Of a stretch of DNA of 64,000 nt, positions 41,242-52,649 are shown one piece after another (the first letter of the stretch is position 1; each line of letters opens with the position of its first letter). The position numbers were made by a program, and so were the translations under genes. The stretch is from positions 1-64,000 of the forward strand of contig JAXLSS010000012.1 in assembly GCA_046330395.1 (NCBI GenBank), written 5' to 3'. This stretch comes from Ga0077560 sp046330395. Its GTDB lineage: Bacteria > Actinomycetota > Thermoleophilia > Miltoncostaeales > Miltoncostaeaceae. Below the pieces are notes generated by a model. It had not been told where the DNA came from and searched no databases. It saw nothing but the letters and a program-made list of their open reading frames with translations.

Positions 41242-41303
41242 CCCGCGCGCCCGGCGTCACGGTTCCGGCACGACCGGCGCGGCTGACGTGTGGGGTGCGG
41301 TGC

Positions 41304-41309
41304 TAACCT
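41304..41309 (+). promoter_or_regulatory. -10 box TAACCT of topB
   Basis: TAACCT ends eight bases before ATG 41318 and follows CTGACG at 41283-41288 (15-base spacing, somewhat short). No Shine-Dalgarno sequence, so the transcript may be leaderless. Confidence 0.45.
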
Positions 41310-41317
41310 CGCCGGCC

Positions 41318-43861
<2,544 letters not shown>

Positions 43862-43868
43862 GGGCCTG

Positions 43869-44285
43869 ATGAACCCGGCGCAGGTGGCCGCGCACCTGTC
43901 CGACCGCGGTGCCTGGGGCAGCTCGCGCTCCTCGGGCCCGGGCGGCCAGCGGCGCGACCATGCCGAGACCCGGGTGGAGCTGGTGATCACCGCAGACGAC
44001 GCGGCGGCCCTGCCCGAGGACGTGGCGCGGCGGGTGGTGACGGGCCTGCGGCTGGATGAACGCCCCCTGCGGCTGCGGTGCGGCACCGAGCGCAGCCGGG
44101 AACAGAACCGGGGCATCGTGGAGGCGCGTCTGCTGGCGCGGGTGACCGCCGCGCTGGCACCGCCCGCCCCGCCGCGGCGGCCCACGCGTCCCACCGCGGC
44201 GTCCCGGGTGCGCAGGCTGGCCGACAAGCAGCACCGCGCCCGCATCAAGTCGGGGCGCCGGACCCCGCCCGACGACGGGGCGTAG
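43869..44285 (+). CDS. RF-1 domain ribosome-rescue protein (ArfB-like)
   Basis: The protein has 138 residues, ATG 43869 eight bases after the topB stop. S22-G-P-G25-G26-Q27 is the GGQ motif that hydrolyses peptidyl-tRNA (SSGPGGQRRDH). The C-terminal tail is strongly basic (RRLADKQHRARIKSGRR), as in ArfB/YaeJ, where it enters the mRNA channel of stalled ribosomes. It lacks the codon-recognition domains of RF1/RF2. It probably shares the topB transcript. Well supported by motif and tail. Confidence 0.87.
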   Translation: MNPAQVAAHLSDRGAWGSSRSSGPGGQRRDHAETRVELVITADDAAALPEDVARRVVTGLRLDERPLRLRCGTERSREQNRGIVEARLLARVTAALAPPAPPRRPTRPTAASRVRRLADKQHRARIKSGRRTPPDDGA

Positions 44286-44325
44286 GGTCCCACCCGTCAT
44301 CAGTCCCTCCCACAAGGAGCCGCTC

Positions 44326-44982
44326 GTGGACGCCCTCACCGCCATCAGGCTGCGCCGCAGCGTTCGTTCGTACACCGACCGGCCCGTGGCCGACGAGGAC
44401 CTGGACCAGCTGCTCAAGCTGGCCCTGCTGGCGCCCACGGGCAGCATGTCGCAGGCGTGGAGCCTGCTGGTGGTGCGCGACGCCGCCAAGCGCGCCGCGC
44501 TGGCCGACATCGTGATCCGCGGCGGCGGCACCTACTTCACGGTGGTGCGCCCGCCCGCACCGGAGCACACCCCCGAGCAGCACGCCGAGGCCTCCCGGGC
44601 GTACGCCGAGGAGGTGCTGGGCAGCTACCGGCACGTGCCGGTGTGGGTGATGGGGCTGGTGGTGCCGCGTGACATGTTCCCGCCGGAGGAGCGCGAGAAG
44701 GAGGCCCTGGCCGACGAGATGTCGGTGGCCTTCGCCATGGAGAACCTGTTCGTGGGCGCCCGCGCCAAGGGCATGGGCACGGTCCCCACCGTGTTCCACT
44801 GGTTCGCCGAGGACGACCTGCGCCGGGAGTTCGCCCTGCCCGACGAGGTGCGCGTGCCGGTGATCAGCCCGCTGGGCTACCCCAGCGAGTTCCCCAAGGG
44901 CCTGCCGCCGCGCCTGGCGGCCATCAAGCGCCCCTGGCAGACGCTGGTGCACGACGACACCTGGGGCAACCCCAGGGCCTAG
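44326..44982 (+). CDS. Nitroreductase family protein
   Basis: The protein has 218 residues. GTG 44326 follows AAGGAG at 44314-44319. AIRLRRSVRSYTDRPVAD and LLAPTGSMSQAWSLLVV are the FMN-binding opening of nitroreductases; the core ends with ISPLGYPSE. These enzymes reduce nitro compounds, quinones or flavins with NAD(P)H. The native substrate is unknown. The bidirectional terminator at 44994-45020 follows, shared with the convergent signalling gene. Confidence 0.9.
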   Translation: MDALTAIRLRRSVRSYTDRPVADEDLDQLLKLALLAPTGSMSQAWSLLVVRDAAKRAALADIVIRGGGTYFTVVRPPAPEHTPEQHAEASRAYAEEVLGSYRHVPVWVMGLVVPRDMFPPEEREKEALADEMSVAFAMENLFVGARAKGMGTVPTVFHWFAEDDLRREFALPDEVRVPVISPLGYPSEFPKGLPPRLAAIKRPWQTLVHDDTWGNPRA

Positions 44983-44993
44983 TGCTGCACCAC

Positions 44994-45020
44994 GGTCCGC
45001 GGCCTCCCGGGCCGCGGGCC
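44994..45020. terminator. Bidirectional hairpin terminator
   Basis: CCGCGGCC and GGCCGCGG pair perfectly around TCCCG, and three flanking bases on each side extend the stem with one G-T pair. It separates the converging nitroreductase and GGDEF/HD-GYP genes. Confidence 0.7.
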
Positions 45021-45021
45021 G

Positions 45022-47307
45022 TCAGGTGGTGTGGGTGAGCAGCTGCTCCAGGCCGGCCACCGAGTCGTTGGCCCAGTCCTCCAGCAGGCCCGCATCCAGC
45101 AGGCGCTCCAGCGCGTCCACCGCGGGCCCCCAGAACTGCGAGCCCACGCAGCGGCGCAGCTCCCGGATGGCGTCCTCGGTGCTGCGGGCGGTCTTGTAGG
45201 CGCGGGCGGACACCATGGTGTCCCAGGAGTCGGCCACGGCCAGCACGCGCGCCTCCTCGGGGATCTCATCGCCCACCAGGCCGTCGGGGTAGCCATTGCC
45301 GTCCATGCGCTCGTGGTGGCCCCGGATCCAGGTGCCCTGCTCGGCCGACAGCACCTCGGTGACGATGGAGGCGCCCACCGCGGCGTGGCGCTTCACCACC
45401 TCGTACTCGGCGTCGGTGAGGCTGTCCGGCTTGTGCAGGATGGTGTCGGGCACCGCGATCTTGCCCACGTCGTGCAGCAGCCCGGCCTCGCGCAGCTGGA
45501 TGCAGCGCTCCGGCGTCCACCCCAGGGCGGTGGCGATGCGCACCGCCAGGTCGGCCACGCGGCCCGAGTGCTGCTGGGTGTAGGAGTCACGCGCGTCCAC
45601 GGCCCACGCCAGGGCGCGCATGGCGCGCAGGGTGGGGGCCTCCGCCGGCAGGTCGGCGCTGCGGGCGAACACGTCCTCGGCCACCTCGAAGCTGTAGCTC
45701 ACGGCCCGGTTGCCGCCGTTCATCTTGGCCCACTGCAGGGCCACCTCGGCCTGGCGGATCACGTCCGAGGGGCCGTCGGCCCCGGGCTCCCCGCACCCCA
45801 GCTGGGCCACGCCGAACGAGGCGGTGAGGCCGCCCACGCCCTCCACGGGCGCCTCCGACACCGCCAGGCGCATCCGGCGGGCCGCGACGGTGGCGGCGAT
45901 CATGTCGGCGCCCTGCAGCAGCCAGGCGAACTCCTGCCCGCCGGTGCGGCACAGCACGTCGCCGTCGCGCACCACCACCTGCATGCGGCGCGCAAGCTCC
46001 TTCAGCACCATGTCGCCGGTGATGTGGCCGTGGGTGTCGTTGACGCGCTTGAGGCGGTCCACATCCACCACCACCACCGACAGCGGCGTGCCGGCGGCCT
46101 TCGACTCGGCCACGGCCTGCGTGAGCCGGTCGGCGAAGGTGTGGTTGCCGGGCAGGCCGGTGAGCGAGTCGCGGTTGGGATCGATCCAGGCGCGCGCGTC
46201 GGCCTCGGCGGCCACCATCGACGCCAGCGTGGCGAACCGGCGCAGCGCGCTCTCGGCGTGTTCCAGGCGCTCCTGCGGCACCTGCACCACCAGCTGCCCC
46301 CACGAACGCCCACCGGCGGTGAGGGGCACGCGCACCAGCCCGGTGGCGGGTGCGGCGGGCATGGCCCGCTCGGCGGCGGCGCGCTCGTCGGCGGCGATGC
46401 AGGTGCCGGCGGCCACGCCCAGGCCGTGGGCGCCCACCACCATCTGCCCCCGGGGCTCGCTGCGCAGCACGGCCGCGCACGCGGCGCACACCAGCGCGGC
46501 GGCCTCGGCCGCCATCCGGCAGAACACCCCCGCGGCCGACGGGTTGGCGGCGGTGGCCGCGATGCGGTGCAGGGCCGAGTGGGCGCGCTCCGGTTCGGTG
46601 GGGTGGCGCACCGTGAGGATGTAGGCCGACACGGCGCCCGCGTCGTCGCACATGGCGGTGACGCGCACGGTCACCGGCTGCTGGGCGCCGTCGGGGGCGC
46701 GCATGGTGAGCGGGCCGTCGGCGGTGCCGTCGTGCCGCGCCCGCCGGAACAGCGCCACCACGCGGTGCGGGTCGGGGCCCAGAAGGGGGTCCTGGCCCAC
46801 GCGCACCCCGATGAGGCGGTCGGCGCCGGTGCCGGTGAGGACGGTCATGGCCCGGTTGACCTGGGCGATGGAGCCGTCGGGCGACAGCACGGCCAGCCCG
46901 GAGTGCAGGGAGTCGATGAGCGCGGCGGGGTCGGCCAGGCGCATGCGGTCGCGGTTGCGCCGCACCGCCGCGGACAGCCGCATCCCGGCCTCGGCGCCGC
47001 GCACCGGCTGCATGATGCAGTCCACCGCGCCGGCGTCCAGCGCGTCGTCGGCGGCCTTCTCGTCGCCGTCGCGGATCACGGCGACCACCTGCGTCCGGCC
47101 GGCCCGCCGCTGCATGAGGTGCTGCGCGCGCATGGGGGGCGGCCAGTCGGTGACCAGCACGTCGGGGTCGTCCATGTCCGGGCGGGCGATGGTGAACCCG
47201 ATGCGCAGCACCGTGGTGGACAGCGTCGACAGCGCCCACTGGTCATCGACGCACAGCATCACGTGCGGGATGGCTGCGCCTGCCGTGTGGGGGCGTGGGG
47301 CACGCAT
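45022..47307 (-). CDS. Receiver-PAS-GAF-GGDEF-HD-GYP protein with degenerate GGDEF
   Basis: The protein has 761 residues from ATG 47307; GTG 47310 is an alternative. A receiver-like domain covers 15-115 (VLVTDWPP Asp, though Lys at the fifth conserved position is lost: IMQPV). PAS (about 130-240), GAF (about 250-370) and GGDEF (about 385-540) domains follow. The signature reads GGQEF (Gln at 458) instead of GGDEF, so cyclase activity is probably lost. The HD-GYP domain is intact: LLHDVGKIAVPD from H612, then HHERMDGNGYPDG. It should hydrolyse c-di-GMP. The protein is cytosolic and converges with the nitroreductase gene. It complements the reverse pattern at 36918-39212. Confidence 0.9.
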   Translation of the reverse strand: MRAPRPHTAGAAIPHVMLCVDDQWALSTLSTTVLRIGFTIARPDMDDPDVLVTDWPPPMRAQHLMQRRAGRTQVVAVIRDGDEKAADDALDAGAVDCIMQPVRGAEAGMRLSAAVRRNRDRMRLADPAALIDSLHSGLAVLSPDGSIAQVNRAMTVLTGTGADRLIGVRVGQDPLLGPDPHRVVALFRRARHDGTADGPLTMRAPDGAQQPVTVRVTAMCDDAGAVSAYILTVRHPTEPERAHSALHRIAATAANPSAAGVFCRMAAEAAALVCAACAAVLRSEPRGQMVVGAHGLGVAAGTCIAADERAAAERAMPAAPATGLVRVPLTAGGRSWGQLVVQVPQERLEHAESALRRFATLASMVAAEADARAWIDPNRDSLTGLPGNHTFADRLTQAVAESKAAGTPLSVVVVDVDRLKRVNDTHGHITGDMVLKELARRMQVVVRDGDVLCRTGGQEFAWLLQGADMIAATVAARRMRLAVSEAPVEGVGGLTASFGVAQLGCGEPGADGPSDVIRQAEVALQWAKMNGGNRAVSYSFEVAEDVFARSADLPAEAPTLRAMRALAWAVDARDSYTQQHSGRVADLAVRIATALGWTPERCIQLREAGLLHDVGKIAVPDTILHKPDSLTDAEYEVVKRHAAVGASIVTEVLSAEQGTWIRGHHERMDGNGYPDGLVGDEIPEEARVLAVADSWDTMVSARAYKTARSTEDAIRELRRCVGSQFWGPAVDALERLLDAGLLEDWANDSVAGLEQLLTHTT

Positions 47308-47364
47308 CACCGCAGTCTTCGGCCCGTCGAGGGTCGAATTGACTCTTCGGGCGGGTCCGCTTCC

Positions 47365-47406
47365 TTGACCCGGACCCGTCGATCATCGAACATATGTTCG
47401 ATGATC
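47365..47406 (+). promoter_or_regulatory. imuB promoter with SOS (LexA) box
   Basis: CGAACATATGTTCG at 47387-47400 is a perfect GAAC-N4-GTTC LexA box inside a 26-base perfect palindrome (47381-47406). The box touches ATG 47401. TTGACC (47365-47370), 17 bases, then GAACAT (47388-47393), seven bases before the ATG, form the promoter. LexA would cover the -10 and the start. Confidence 0.85.
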
Positions 47407-48609
47407 GTGGCCGTGGTGCTTCCCCGCTTTCCGCTGCTGGTCGCCCTGCTGGCGGCCCACCGGCCCGTGGATGCGCCGGTGGCCCTGGCACCCGCCCCCG
47501 GCGCCCCGCAGGTGGTGGGGATCTGCACCCCGGCGGCGGAGGCCCACGGCGTGCAGGCCGGGCTGCGCGTGGGCGAGGCCATGGCCCGCTGCCCGCACCT
47601 GGTGCTGGTGGCACCCGACCCGGACGCGGTGGCCGACGCCCATGAGCGCCTGCTGCTGCGGCTGGAGGACATGGGCGCGGCCGTGGAGCCGGGGGCGCCG
47701 GGCACCGCCTGCTTCGCCGCCGGCGGCCTGCTGCGCCTGCACCGCGGCATCGACGGGGTGCTGCGGCGCACCGCGGCGTGCCTGCCGGTGGGTGCCGACG
47801 GCCGGGTGGGCGCCGCTCCCAGCCGGTTCGCGGCACTGCAGGCCGCCCACCAGGCCCAGCCGCGGCGCCCCCTCATCGTGGACCGCGACGGGGTGCGGGA
47901 GTTCCTGGCCCCCCTGCCGGTGGACCGCCTGCCACTGCCCCCCGATGCGGTCGACGGCCTGCGGGATCTGGGGCTGCGCACCATGGAGAGCCTCGCGGCC
48001 CTGCCGCGCGGGTCGGCGCTGGAGCGCCTGGGGTTCGACGGGTTCCCTGCGTGGCGGCTCGCACGCGGCGAGGACGACCGGCCGCTGCGCCCGCGCGTCC
48101 CCCCCTCCCCGCTGCAGGCGCGGTACGCGTTCCCCGAACCGGTGGGGTCGCTGCCGGTGCTGCAGGCGGCCGCCCGCCTGCTGCTGGGCCGCGTCGCCAC
48201 CACCGCCCGCGCCCGCGGCTGCACCCTGCGGTCGGTGCGGCTGCGCGCGCGCCTGGCCGACGGCGGGTCGTGGTCGCACGAGGTGCCGCTGCGGGAGGCC
48301 ACCACCGACCTCACGCTGCTGCAGCTGGCCGCGTTGCCGCCCCTGGAGCACGTCACGGGCCCGGTGACCCAGCTGGCCGTGCGCGCGGACGCCTCCGGCG
48401 ACGGGCGCGGCCGCCAGCTGACCCTGCAGCACCCCGGCCACACCGAGCGCATCCGGCGGGCCGGTGAGGCCGTGCGCCAGGTGCGGGCCGCGGTGGGCGA
48501 CACCGCCCTGCTGCGCGCGGTGGAGCTGGAACCCTGGTCACGACTTCCGGAGCGACGATGGGCGTTGGTTCCCTTCGATATGTCGCCTCACCACGACCGG
48601 TCCGTGTGA
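47401..48609 (+). CDS. imuB: ImuB-like Y-family mutasome protein
   Basis: The protein has 402 residues. The fold follows Y-family polymerases, but the catalytic acidic residues are missing: the first motif reads IVAVVLPRFPLLVALL, without the Asp of DinB. This matches ImuB, an inactive polymerase that links DnaE2 to the beta clamp and recruits ImuA. Its SOS box abuts the ATG, with no Shine-Dalgarno sequence. It overlaps the DUF6504-like gene by four bases (GTGA). DnaE2 lies 7.5 kb downstream under the same kind of box. No imuA was seen. Confidence 0.85.
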   Translation: MIVAVVLPRFPLLVALLAAHRPVDAPVALAPAPGAPQVVGICTPAAEAHGVQAGLRVGEAMARCPHLVLVAPDPDAVADAHERLLLRLEDMGAAVEPGAPGTACFAAGGLLRLHRGIDGVLRRTAACLPVGADGRVGAAPSRFAALQAAHQAQPRRPLIVDRDGVREFLAPLPVDRLPLPPDAVDGLRDLGLRTMESLAALPRGSALERLGFDGFPAWRLARGEDDRPLRPRVPPSPLQARYAFPEPVGSLPVLQAAARLLLGRVATTARARGCTLRSVRLRARLADGGSWSHEVPLREATTDLTLLQLAALPPLEHVTGPVTQLAVRADASGDGRGRQLTLQHPGHTERIRRAGEAVRQVRAAVGDTALLRAVELEPWSRLPERRWALVPFDMSPHHDRSV

Positions 48610-48821
48610 TCTGCGGGCCCGGCGGCGTCCCCCACGCGGTGATCGTCCCGGGGGGGCGCCGCCGGTCCGTCATGCAGGTGCGCGACGAGTGGCTGGTGCA
48701 GGACCGCTGGTGGACCGATCAGCCCGTGGAACGCCACTTCTTCGAGCTGCTGCTGGAACCCGGGCGCGTCGTGGTGACCTATCAGGAACTCACCACGCGG
48801 GAGTGGTTCGCCTACTTGTGA
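48606..48821 (+). CDS. DUF6504-like small protein coupled to imuB
   Basis: The protein has 71 residues from GTG 48606, overlapping the imuB stop by four bases; an upstream ATG at 48558 is possible but would overlap imuB more. The core GGRRRSVMQVRDEWLVQDRW, then WTDQPVERHFFELLLEPG and an end TREWFAYL, resembles DUF6504, a small family found next to imuB/dnaE2 and DNA-repair genes in actinobacteria. Tight coupling points to a mutasome role, but the biochemical function is unknown. Confidence 0.68.
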   Translation: MICGPGGVPHAVIVPGGRRRSVMQVRDEWLVQDRWWTDQPVERHFFELLLEPGRVVVTYQELTTREWFAYL

Positions 48822-48942
48822 GCCCACCTTCCCCGGCGCGCCCCGGCCGTCGCCGGATTCGCCGATAAGGTGGCATCGCCCCGCGGGACCGTCACACTCC
48901 CTGTCGTACGGTTCCCAGGTTCCTCCCACGCGCCGCCCACCT

Positions 48943-49977
48943 TTGCCCGCACCCATCCACCGTCTCCGATCCCTCCGCGCGCGGCTCCCCGGGGCCCCGC
49001 TGGTGCTGGGATACCACCGCGTCGCCGACGCCGCGCACGACCCCTGGGGCCAAGTGGTGTCCCCCGCGCATTTCGCCCAGCAGATGGCGCATCTGGCCCG
49101 TCACCACACGCCGGTGACCCTGTCCCAGCTGGCAGACGCCACCGCGCGCGGGGTGCGTATCCCCCGCGCCGTGGCCGTGACGTTCGACGACGGCTACCGC
49201 GACAACGTGGACACCGCCCTGCCCATCCTGCGCGAGGCGGGCGTGCCGGCCACGTTCTTCATCATCGCCGGGTCCATCGGCAGCCCCGACCCCGTGTGGA
49301 GCGACGAGCTGATGGCGCTGCTGAGCGACCGCTGGACCGCCCCGCGTCTGCGGCTGGTGATCGACGGCCACGAGCACGTGTGGGATCTCCCGGTCACCGG
49401 CGGCACCTCCGCACCGCCGGGATGGGTGGTGGCCCAGCCGCCCCCCACCCCCCGCCACGCCCTGTACCTGCGGTTGTGGCGCATGCTGAACTCCCGTCCC
49501 GACGACGTGCAGCGCGATGTGATCCGGCAGTTCCGGGCGCAGGCCCCCGTCACCGCCGACGCGGAGCTGATCCTGGATGAGGCCCGCCTCACCCGGCTGG
49601 CGTCCCATGAGGGCGTGGAGATCGGGTCGCACACCCTCACGCACCCCAACCTGCCCACCATCCCCGCACCCATGCGCGCCCGCGAGCTGCGCACCAGCCG
49701 CGACCGCCTGCGTGAGCTCACCGGACAGCCCGTCGACAGCTTCGCCTACCCGTACGGCGCGCACGATGCCGCCTGCCGGCGGCAGGTGGCCGAGGCCGGC
49801 TACACGTGGGCGGTCACCACCGAGATGGGCGCGGTGCGCCCCGGCACGCCACCGCTGGCCATCCCGCGCCTGGCGGTGGCCAACTGGGACGGGCACCGCT
49901 TCGCCGCGTGGCTGTCACCGCTGCGCACGGACGCGCGGCCGGCGCGCTCAGCCCGGCAGCTGCTCGGACGGTCGTAG
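48943..49977 (+). CDS. Polysaccharide deacetylase family protein
   Basis: The protein has 344 residues from TTG 48943 (start uncertain; a later GTG is possible). VAVTFDDGYRDNVDTAL is the NodB motif with the metal Asp pair, and GSHTLTHPNL gives the two metal His. Residues 145-225 are an insert common to glycan-assembly deacetylases such as those acting on lipid-linked or wall polysaccharides. No signal peptide is obvious. It converges with the nitrilase, overlapping by 30 bases. Substrate is unknown. Confidence 0.85.
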   Translation: MPAPIHRLRSLRARLPGAPLVLGYHRVADAAHDPWGQVVSPAHFAQQMAHLARHHTPVTLSQLADATARGVRIPRAVAVTFDDGYRDNVDTALPILREAGVPATFFIIAGSIGSPDPVWSDELMALLSDRWTAPRLRLVIDGHEHVWDLPVTGGTSAPPGWVVAQPPPTPRHALYLRLWRMLNSRPDDVQRDVIRQFRAQAPVTADAELILDEARLTRLASHEGVEIGSHTLTHPNLPTIPAPMRARELRTSRDRLRELTGQPVDSFAYPYGAHDAACRRQVAEAGYTWAVTTEMGAVRPGTPPLAIPRLAVANWDGHRFAAWLSPLRTDARPARSARQLLGRS

Positions 49978-50754
49978 CCGCTTGGCCAGCAGGCCGGTGG
50001 CCGCGCCCAGCTCCAGATCCACCACCAGCAGGCCCTCCGTGCCGCGGGGCTGGGCGGCCACCACCTCCCCGTCGGGGCCGATCACCGCCGAGGTGGTGGG
50101 TGCGTCATCGCCGGCGATGTTGACGCTTGCGAAGAACACCGTGTTCTCGGCTGCTCGGCACCGCATGGCGGCCTCGTGGAAGCTGGAGCGCGGGTCGCCG
50201 AACACGGCCGGGTGATGGTCGCCCGGCGACGCCGGGTGGAAGTGCGGGTGGAACACCACGTGCGCGCCCGCCACGGCCGCGCTGCGCACGGTCTCGGGGT
50301 AGCGCCAGCCCTCGTGGCAGATCACCACGCCGAACCGCAGGTCGCCCACGGTGAACAGCCGGCGCCCCGCTCCGGCGCGGTACGCCAGGTCCTCGCTGGG
50401 ATCCAGCTGCACCTTGTCCTGGAACCCCAGGCGCGACCCGTCGCGGTCGAGCACCAGCGCGGTGATGCGGCGCTCGTCGTCCACCATGCGCTCGGTGCCC
50501 AGAACCACCGCCACCCCCGAGCGCCCCGCGGCGTCGGCAACCCGGGCCCATGCGTCCTCCAGGTACGCCGCGTCCAGCGGCGGCGGCTGCACGTCCGGCC
50601 ACGGGTACCCCGGCACGTACATCTCGGGGAAGCACACCACCAGGGCGTGCGCCTTCCCCGCGGCGGCCACCCACAGGCACACGGCGTCCACCGCGTCCTC
50701 CGGGTCGGTGGCCGGCCTGATGTTGGCCAGCGCGACCCGGGCCGAGCCGGTCAC
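49948..50754 (-). CDS. Carbon-nitrogen hydrolase (nitrilase superfamily)
   Basis: The protein has 268 residues. The Glu-Lys-Cys triad is visible: E in CFPEMYVPGY, K in GFQDKVQL and C in GVVICHEGWRYPE. GTG 50754 overlaps the cysNC stop by four bases, so it is third gene of cysD-cysNC. Family members are amidases, nitrilases or carbamoylases. The link to sulfate activation is unexplained, but the coupling suggests a shared pathway, such as clearing an aminated by-product. Confidence 0.87.
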   Translation of the reverse strand: MTGSARVALANIRPATDPEDAVDAVCLWVAAAGKAHALVVCFPEMYVPGYPWPDVQPPPLDAAYLEDAWARVADAAGRSGVAVVLGTERMVDDERRITALVLDRDGSRLGFQDKVQLDPSEDLAYRAGAGRRLFTVGDLRFGVVICHEGWRYPETVRSAAVAGAHVVFHPHFHPASPGDHHPAVFGDPRSSFHEAAMRCRAAENTVFFASVNIAGDDAPTTSAVIGPDGEVVAAQPRGTEGLLVVDLELGAATGLLAKRLRPSEQLPG

Positions 50755-52649
50755 ACCATCCCCAGCTCGCGCAGGCGCAGCACCACCGCCTCCGCGGCGT
50801 CCTGCGGCTCCAGGCCCGCGGTGCGCAGGTGCACCTCGGGCCGGGTGGGCGGCTCGTAGGGCGCGTCGATGCCCGTGAACCCGGTGATCTCGCCCCGGCG
50901 GGCCTTGGCGTACAGACCCTTGGGGTCGCGTCGCTCGGCCACCTCCAGCGGCGCGTCCACGAACACCTCGCAGAACTCGCCCTCGCCCATCAGCCCGCGC
51001 GCCATGTCGCGGTCGGCCCGGAACGGGGAGATGAACGAGGCGAGCACCACCAGCCCGGCGTCGGCCATCAGGCGGGCCACCTCGGCCACCCGGCGGATGT
51101 TCTCCACGCGGTCGGCATCACTGAAGCCCAGGTCGCGGTTGAGCCCGTGGCGCAGGTTGTCGCCGTCCAGCAGGTAGGTGCGCACCCCCATCCCGTGCAG
51201 GCGCTGCTCCACCAGGTTGGCGATGGTGGACTTGCCCGCGCCGGACAGCCCGGTGAACCACACCACGCCGCTGCGGTGGCCGTTGAGGCGGCGGCGGGCC
51301 TCGCGGTCCACCTGGGTGGCCTGCCAGTGGATGTGGTCGCTGGCGCGCAGGGCCGAGTGCAGCAGCCCGGCGCCGACGGTGTTGTTGGTCATCCGGTCGA
51401 TGACGATGAACCCGCCGGTGTCGCGGTTGACCTCGTACGGGTCGAAGGCGATGGGCCGGTCCAGCCGCAGCTCGCACACGCCGATCTCGTTGAGCCCCAG
51501 GGTGTCGGCGTCCTGCTGTTCCAGCGTGTTGACGTCCACGCGGTGCTCGGGACGGCTGATCGCCAGCCCCACGGTGCGCGCGCCGATCTTCATGAGGTAG
51601 CTGCGGTCGGGGGCCATGGGCGTCTCGTGCATCCACACGATGTGCGCCAGGAAGCGGTCGGCCACCTCCGCGGGGTCGGCGGCGTCGCAGATGACGTCCC
51701 CACGGCTGATGTCGATCTCGTCGGCCAGGGTCACCGTGACGGCCTGGTGCGCCTGTGCCTCCTCCAGGTCACCGTCGAAGGTGACGATGCGCGCCACCGT
51801 GCTCTCCACCCCCGAGGGCAGGGCGCGCACGCGCTGGCCGGGCCGCAGCGTGCCGCTGACGATGGTGCCGGCGAACCCGCGGAAGTCCAGGTCCGGGCGG
51901 TTGACCCACTGCACCGGCATGCGCATGGGGCGCGTGTGGGCCAGGTCCTCCACCTGCACCTGCTCCAGGTGCTGCATGAAGGTTGGGCCGGTGTACCAGG
52001 GTGTGTGCTCGGACGGCTCGGTGATGTTGTCGCCGCGCAGGGCCGACAGCGGGATGCAGGTGATGTCGGTGAGGCCGATGCGCGCCGCGAACTCGCGGTA
52101 GTCGCGCTCGATGCGCTCGAACACGTCCCGGTCGTAGCCCACCAGGTCCATCTTGTTGACGGCCAGCACGATGGTGTGCACGCCGATCAGCGACACCAGG
52201 TAGCTGTGCCGGCGGGTCTGGGTGAGCAGGCCCTTGCGGGCGTCCACCAGGATCACCGCGAGGTCGGCCGTGGACGCCCCGGTGACCATGTTGCGCGTGT
52301 ACTGCTCGTGGCCCGGCGTGTCGGCCACGATGAACTTGCGGTGCTCGGTGGAGAAGAACCGGTAGGCCACGTCGATGGTGATGCCCTGCTCGCGCTCGGC
52401 GGTGAGGCCGTCCAGCAGCAGGGCGAAGTCCAGGTCGCCACCCTGGGTGCCCACGCGCTTGCTGTCGGCCTCCAAGGCGGCCAGGTGGTCGTCGAACACC
52501 AGCTGGCTCTCGTACAGCATGCGCCCGATGAGGGTGCTCTTGCCGTCGTCCACGCTGCCGCAGGCGATGAACCGCAGCAGGCTCTTGTGCTGGTGCTGGT
52601 GCAGGTACTCATCGATGTCGTGCGCGATGAGGTCGGAGGAGTGGGCCAT
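50751..52649 (-). CDS. cysNC: Sulfate adenylyltransferase large subunit fused to APS kinase
   Basis: The protein has 632 residues. The first 430 are CysN, a GTPase with P-loop GSVDDGKST, switch II DTPGHEQY and NKMD specificity motif. It powers ATP sulfurylase. The last 175 are CysC (WFTGLSGAGKSTIANLVEQ), which phosphorylates APS to PAPS. The fusion is normal in actinobacteria and some proteobacteria. ATG 52649 overlaps the cysD stop (ATGA). It follows cysD in the operon. Confidence 0.95.
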   Translation of the reverse strand: MAHSSDLIAHDIDEYLHQHQHKSLLRFIACGSVDDGKSTLIGRMLYESQLVFDDHLAALEADSKRVGTQGGDLDFALLLDGLTAEREQGITIDVAYRFFSTEHRKFIVADTPGHEQYTRNMVTGASTADLAVILVDARKGLLTQTRRHSYLVSLIGVHTIVLAVNKMDLVGYDRDVFERIERDYREFAARIGLTDITCIPLSALRGDNITEPSEHTPWYTGPTFMQHLEQVQVEDLAHTRPMRMPVQWVNRPDLDFRGFAGTIVSGTLRPGQRVRALPSGVESTVARIVTFDGDLEEAQAHQAVTVTLADEIDISRGDVICDAADPAEVADRFLAHIVWMHETPMAPDRSYLMKIGARTVGLAISRPEHRVDVNTLEQQDADTLGLNEIGVCELRLDRPIAFDPYEVNRDTGGFIVIDRMTNNTVGAGLLHSALRASDHIHWQATQVDREARRRLNGHRSGVVWFTGLSGAGKSTIANLVEQRLHGMGVRTYLLDGDNLRHGLNRDLGFSDADRVENIRRVAEVARLMADAGLVVLASFISPFRADRDMARGLMGEGEFCEVFVDAPLEVAERRDPKGLYAKARRGEITGFTGIDAPYEPPTRPEVHLRTAGLEPQDAAEAVVLRLRELGMV

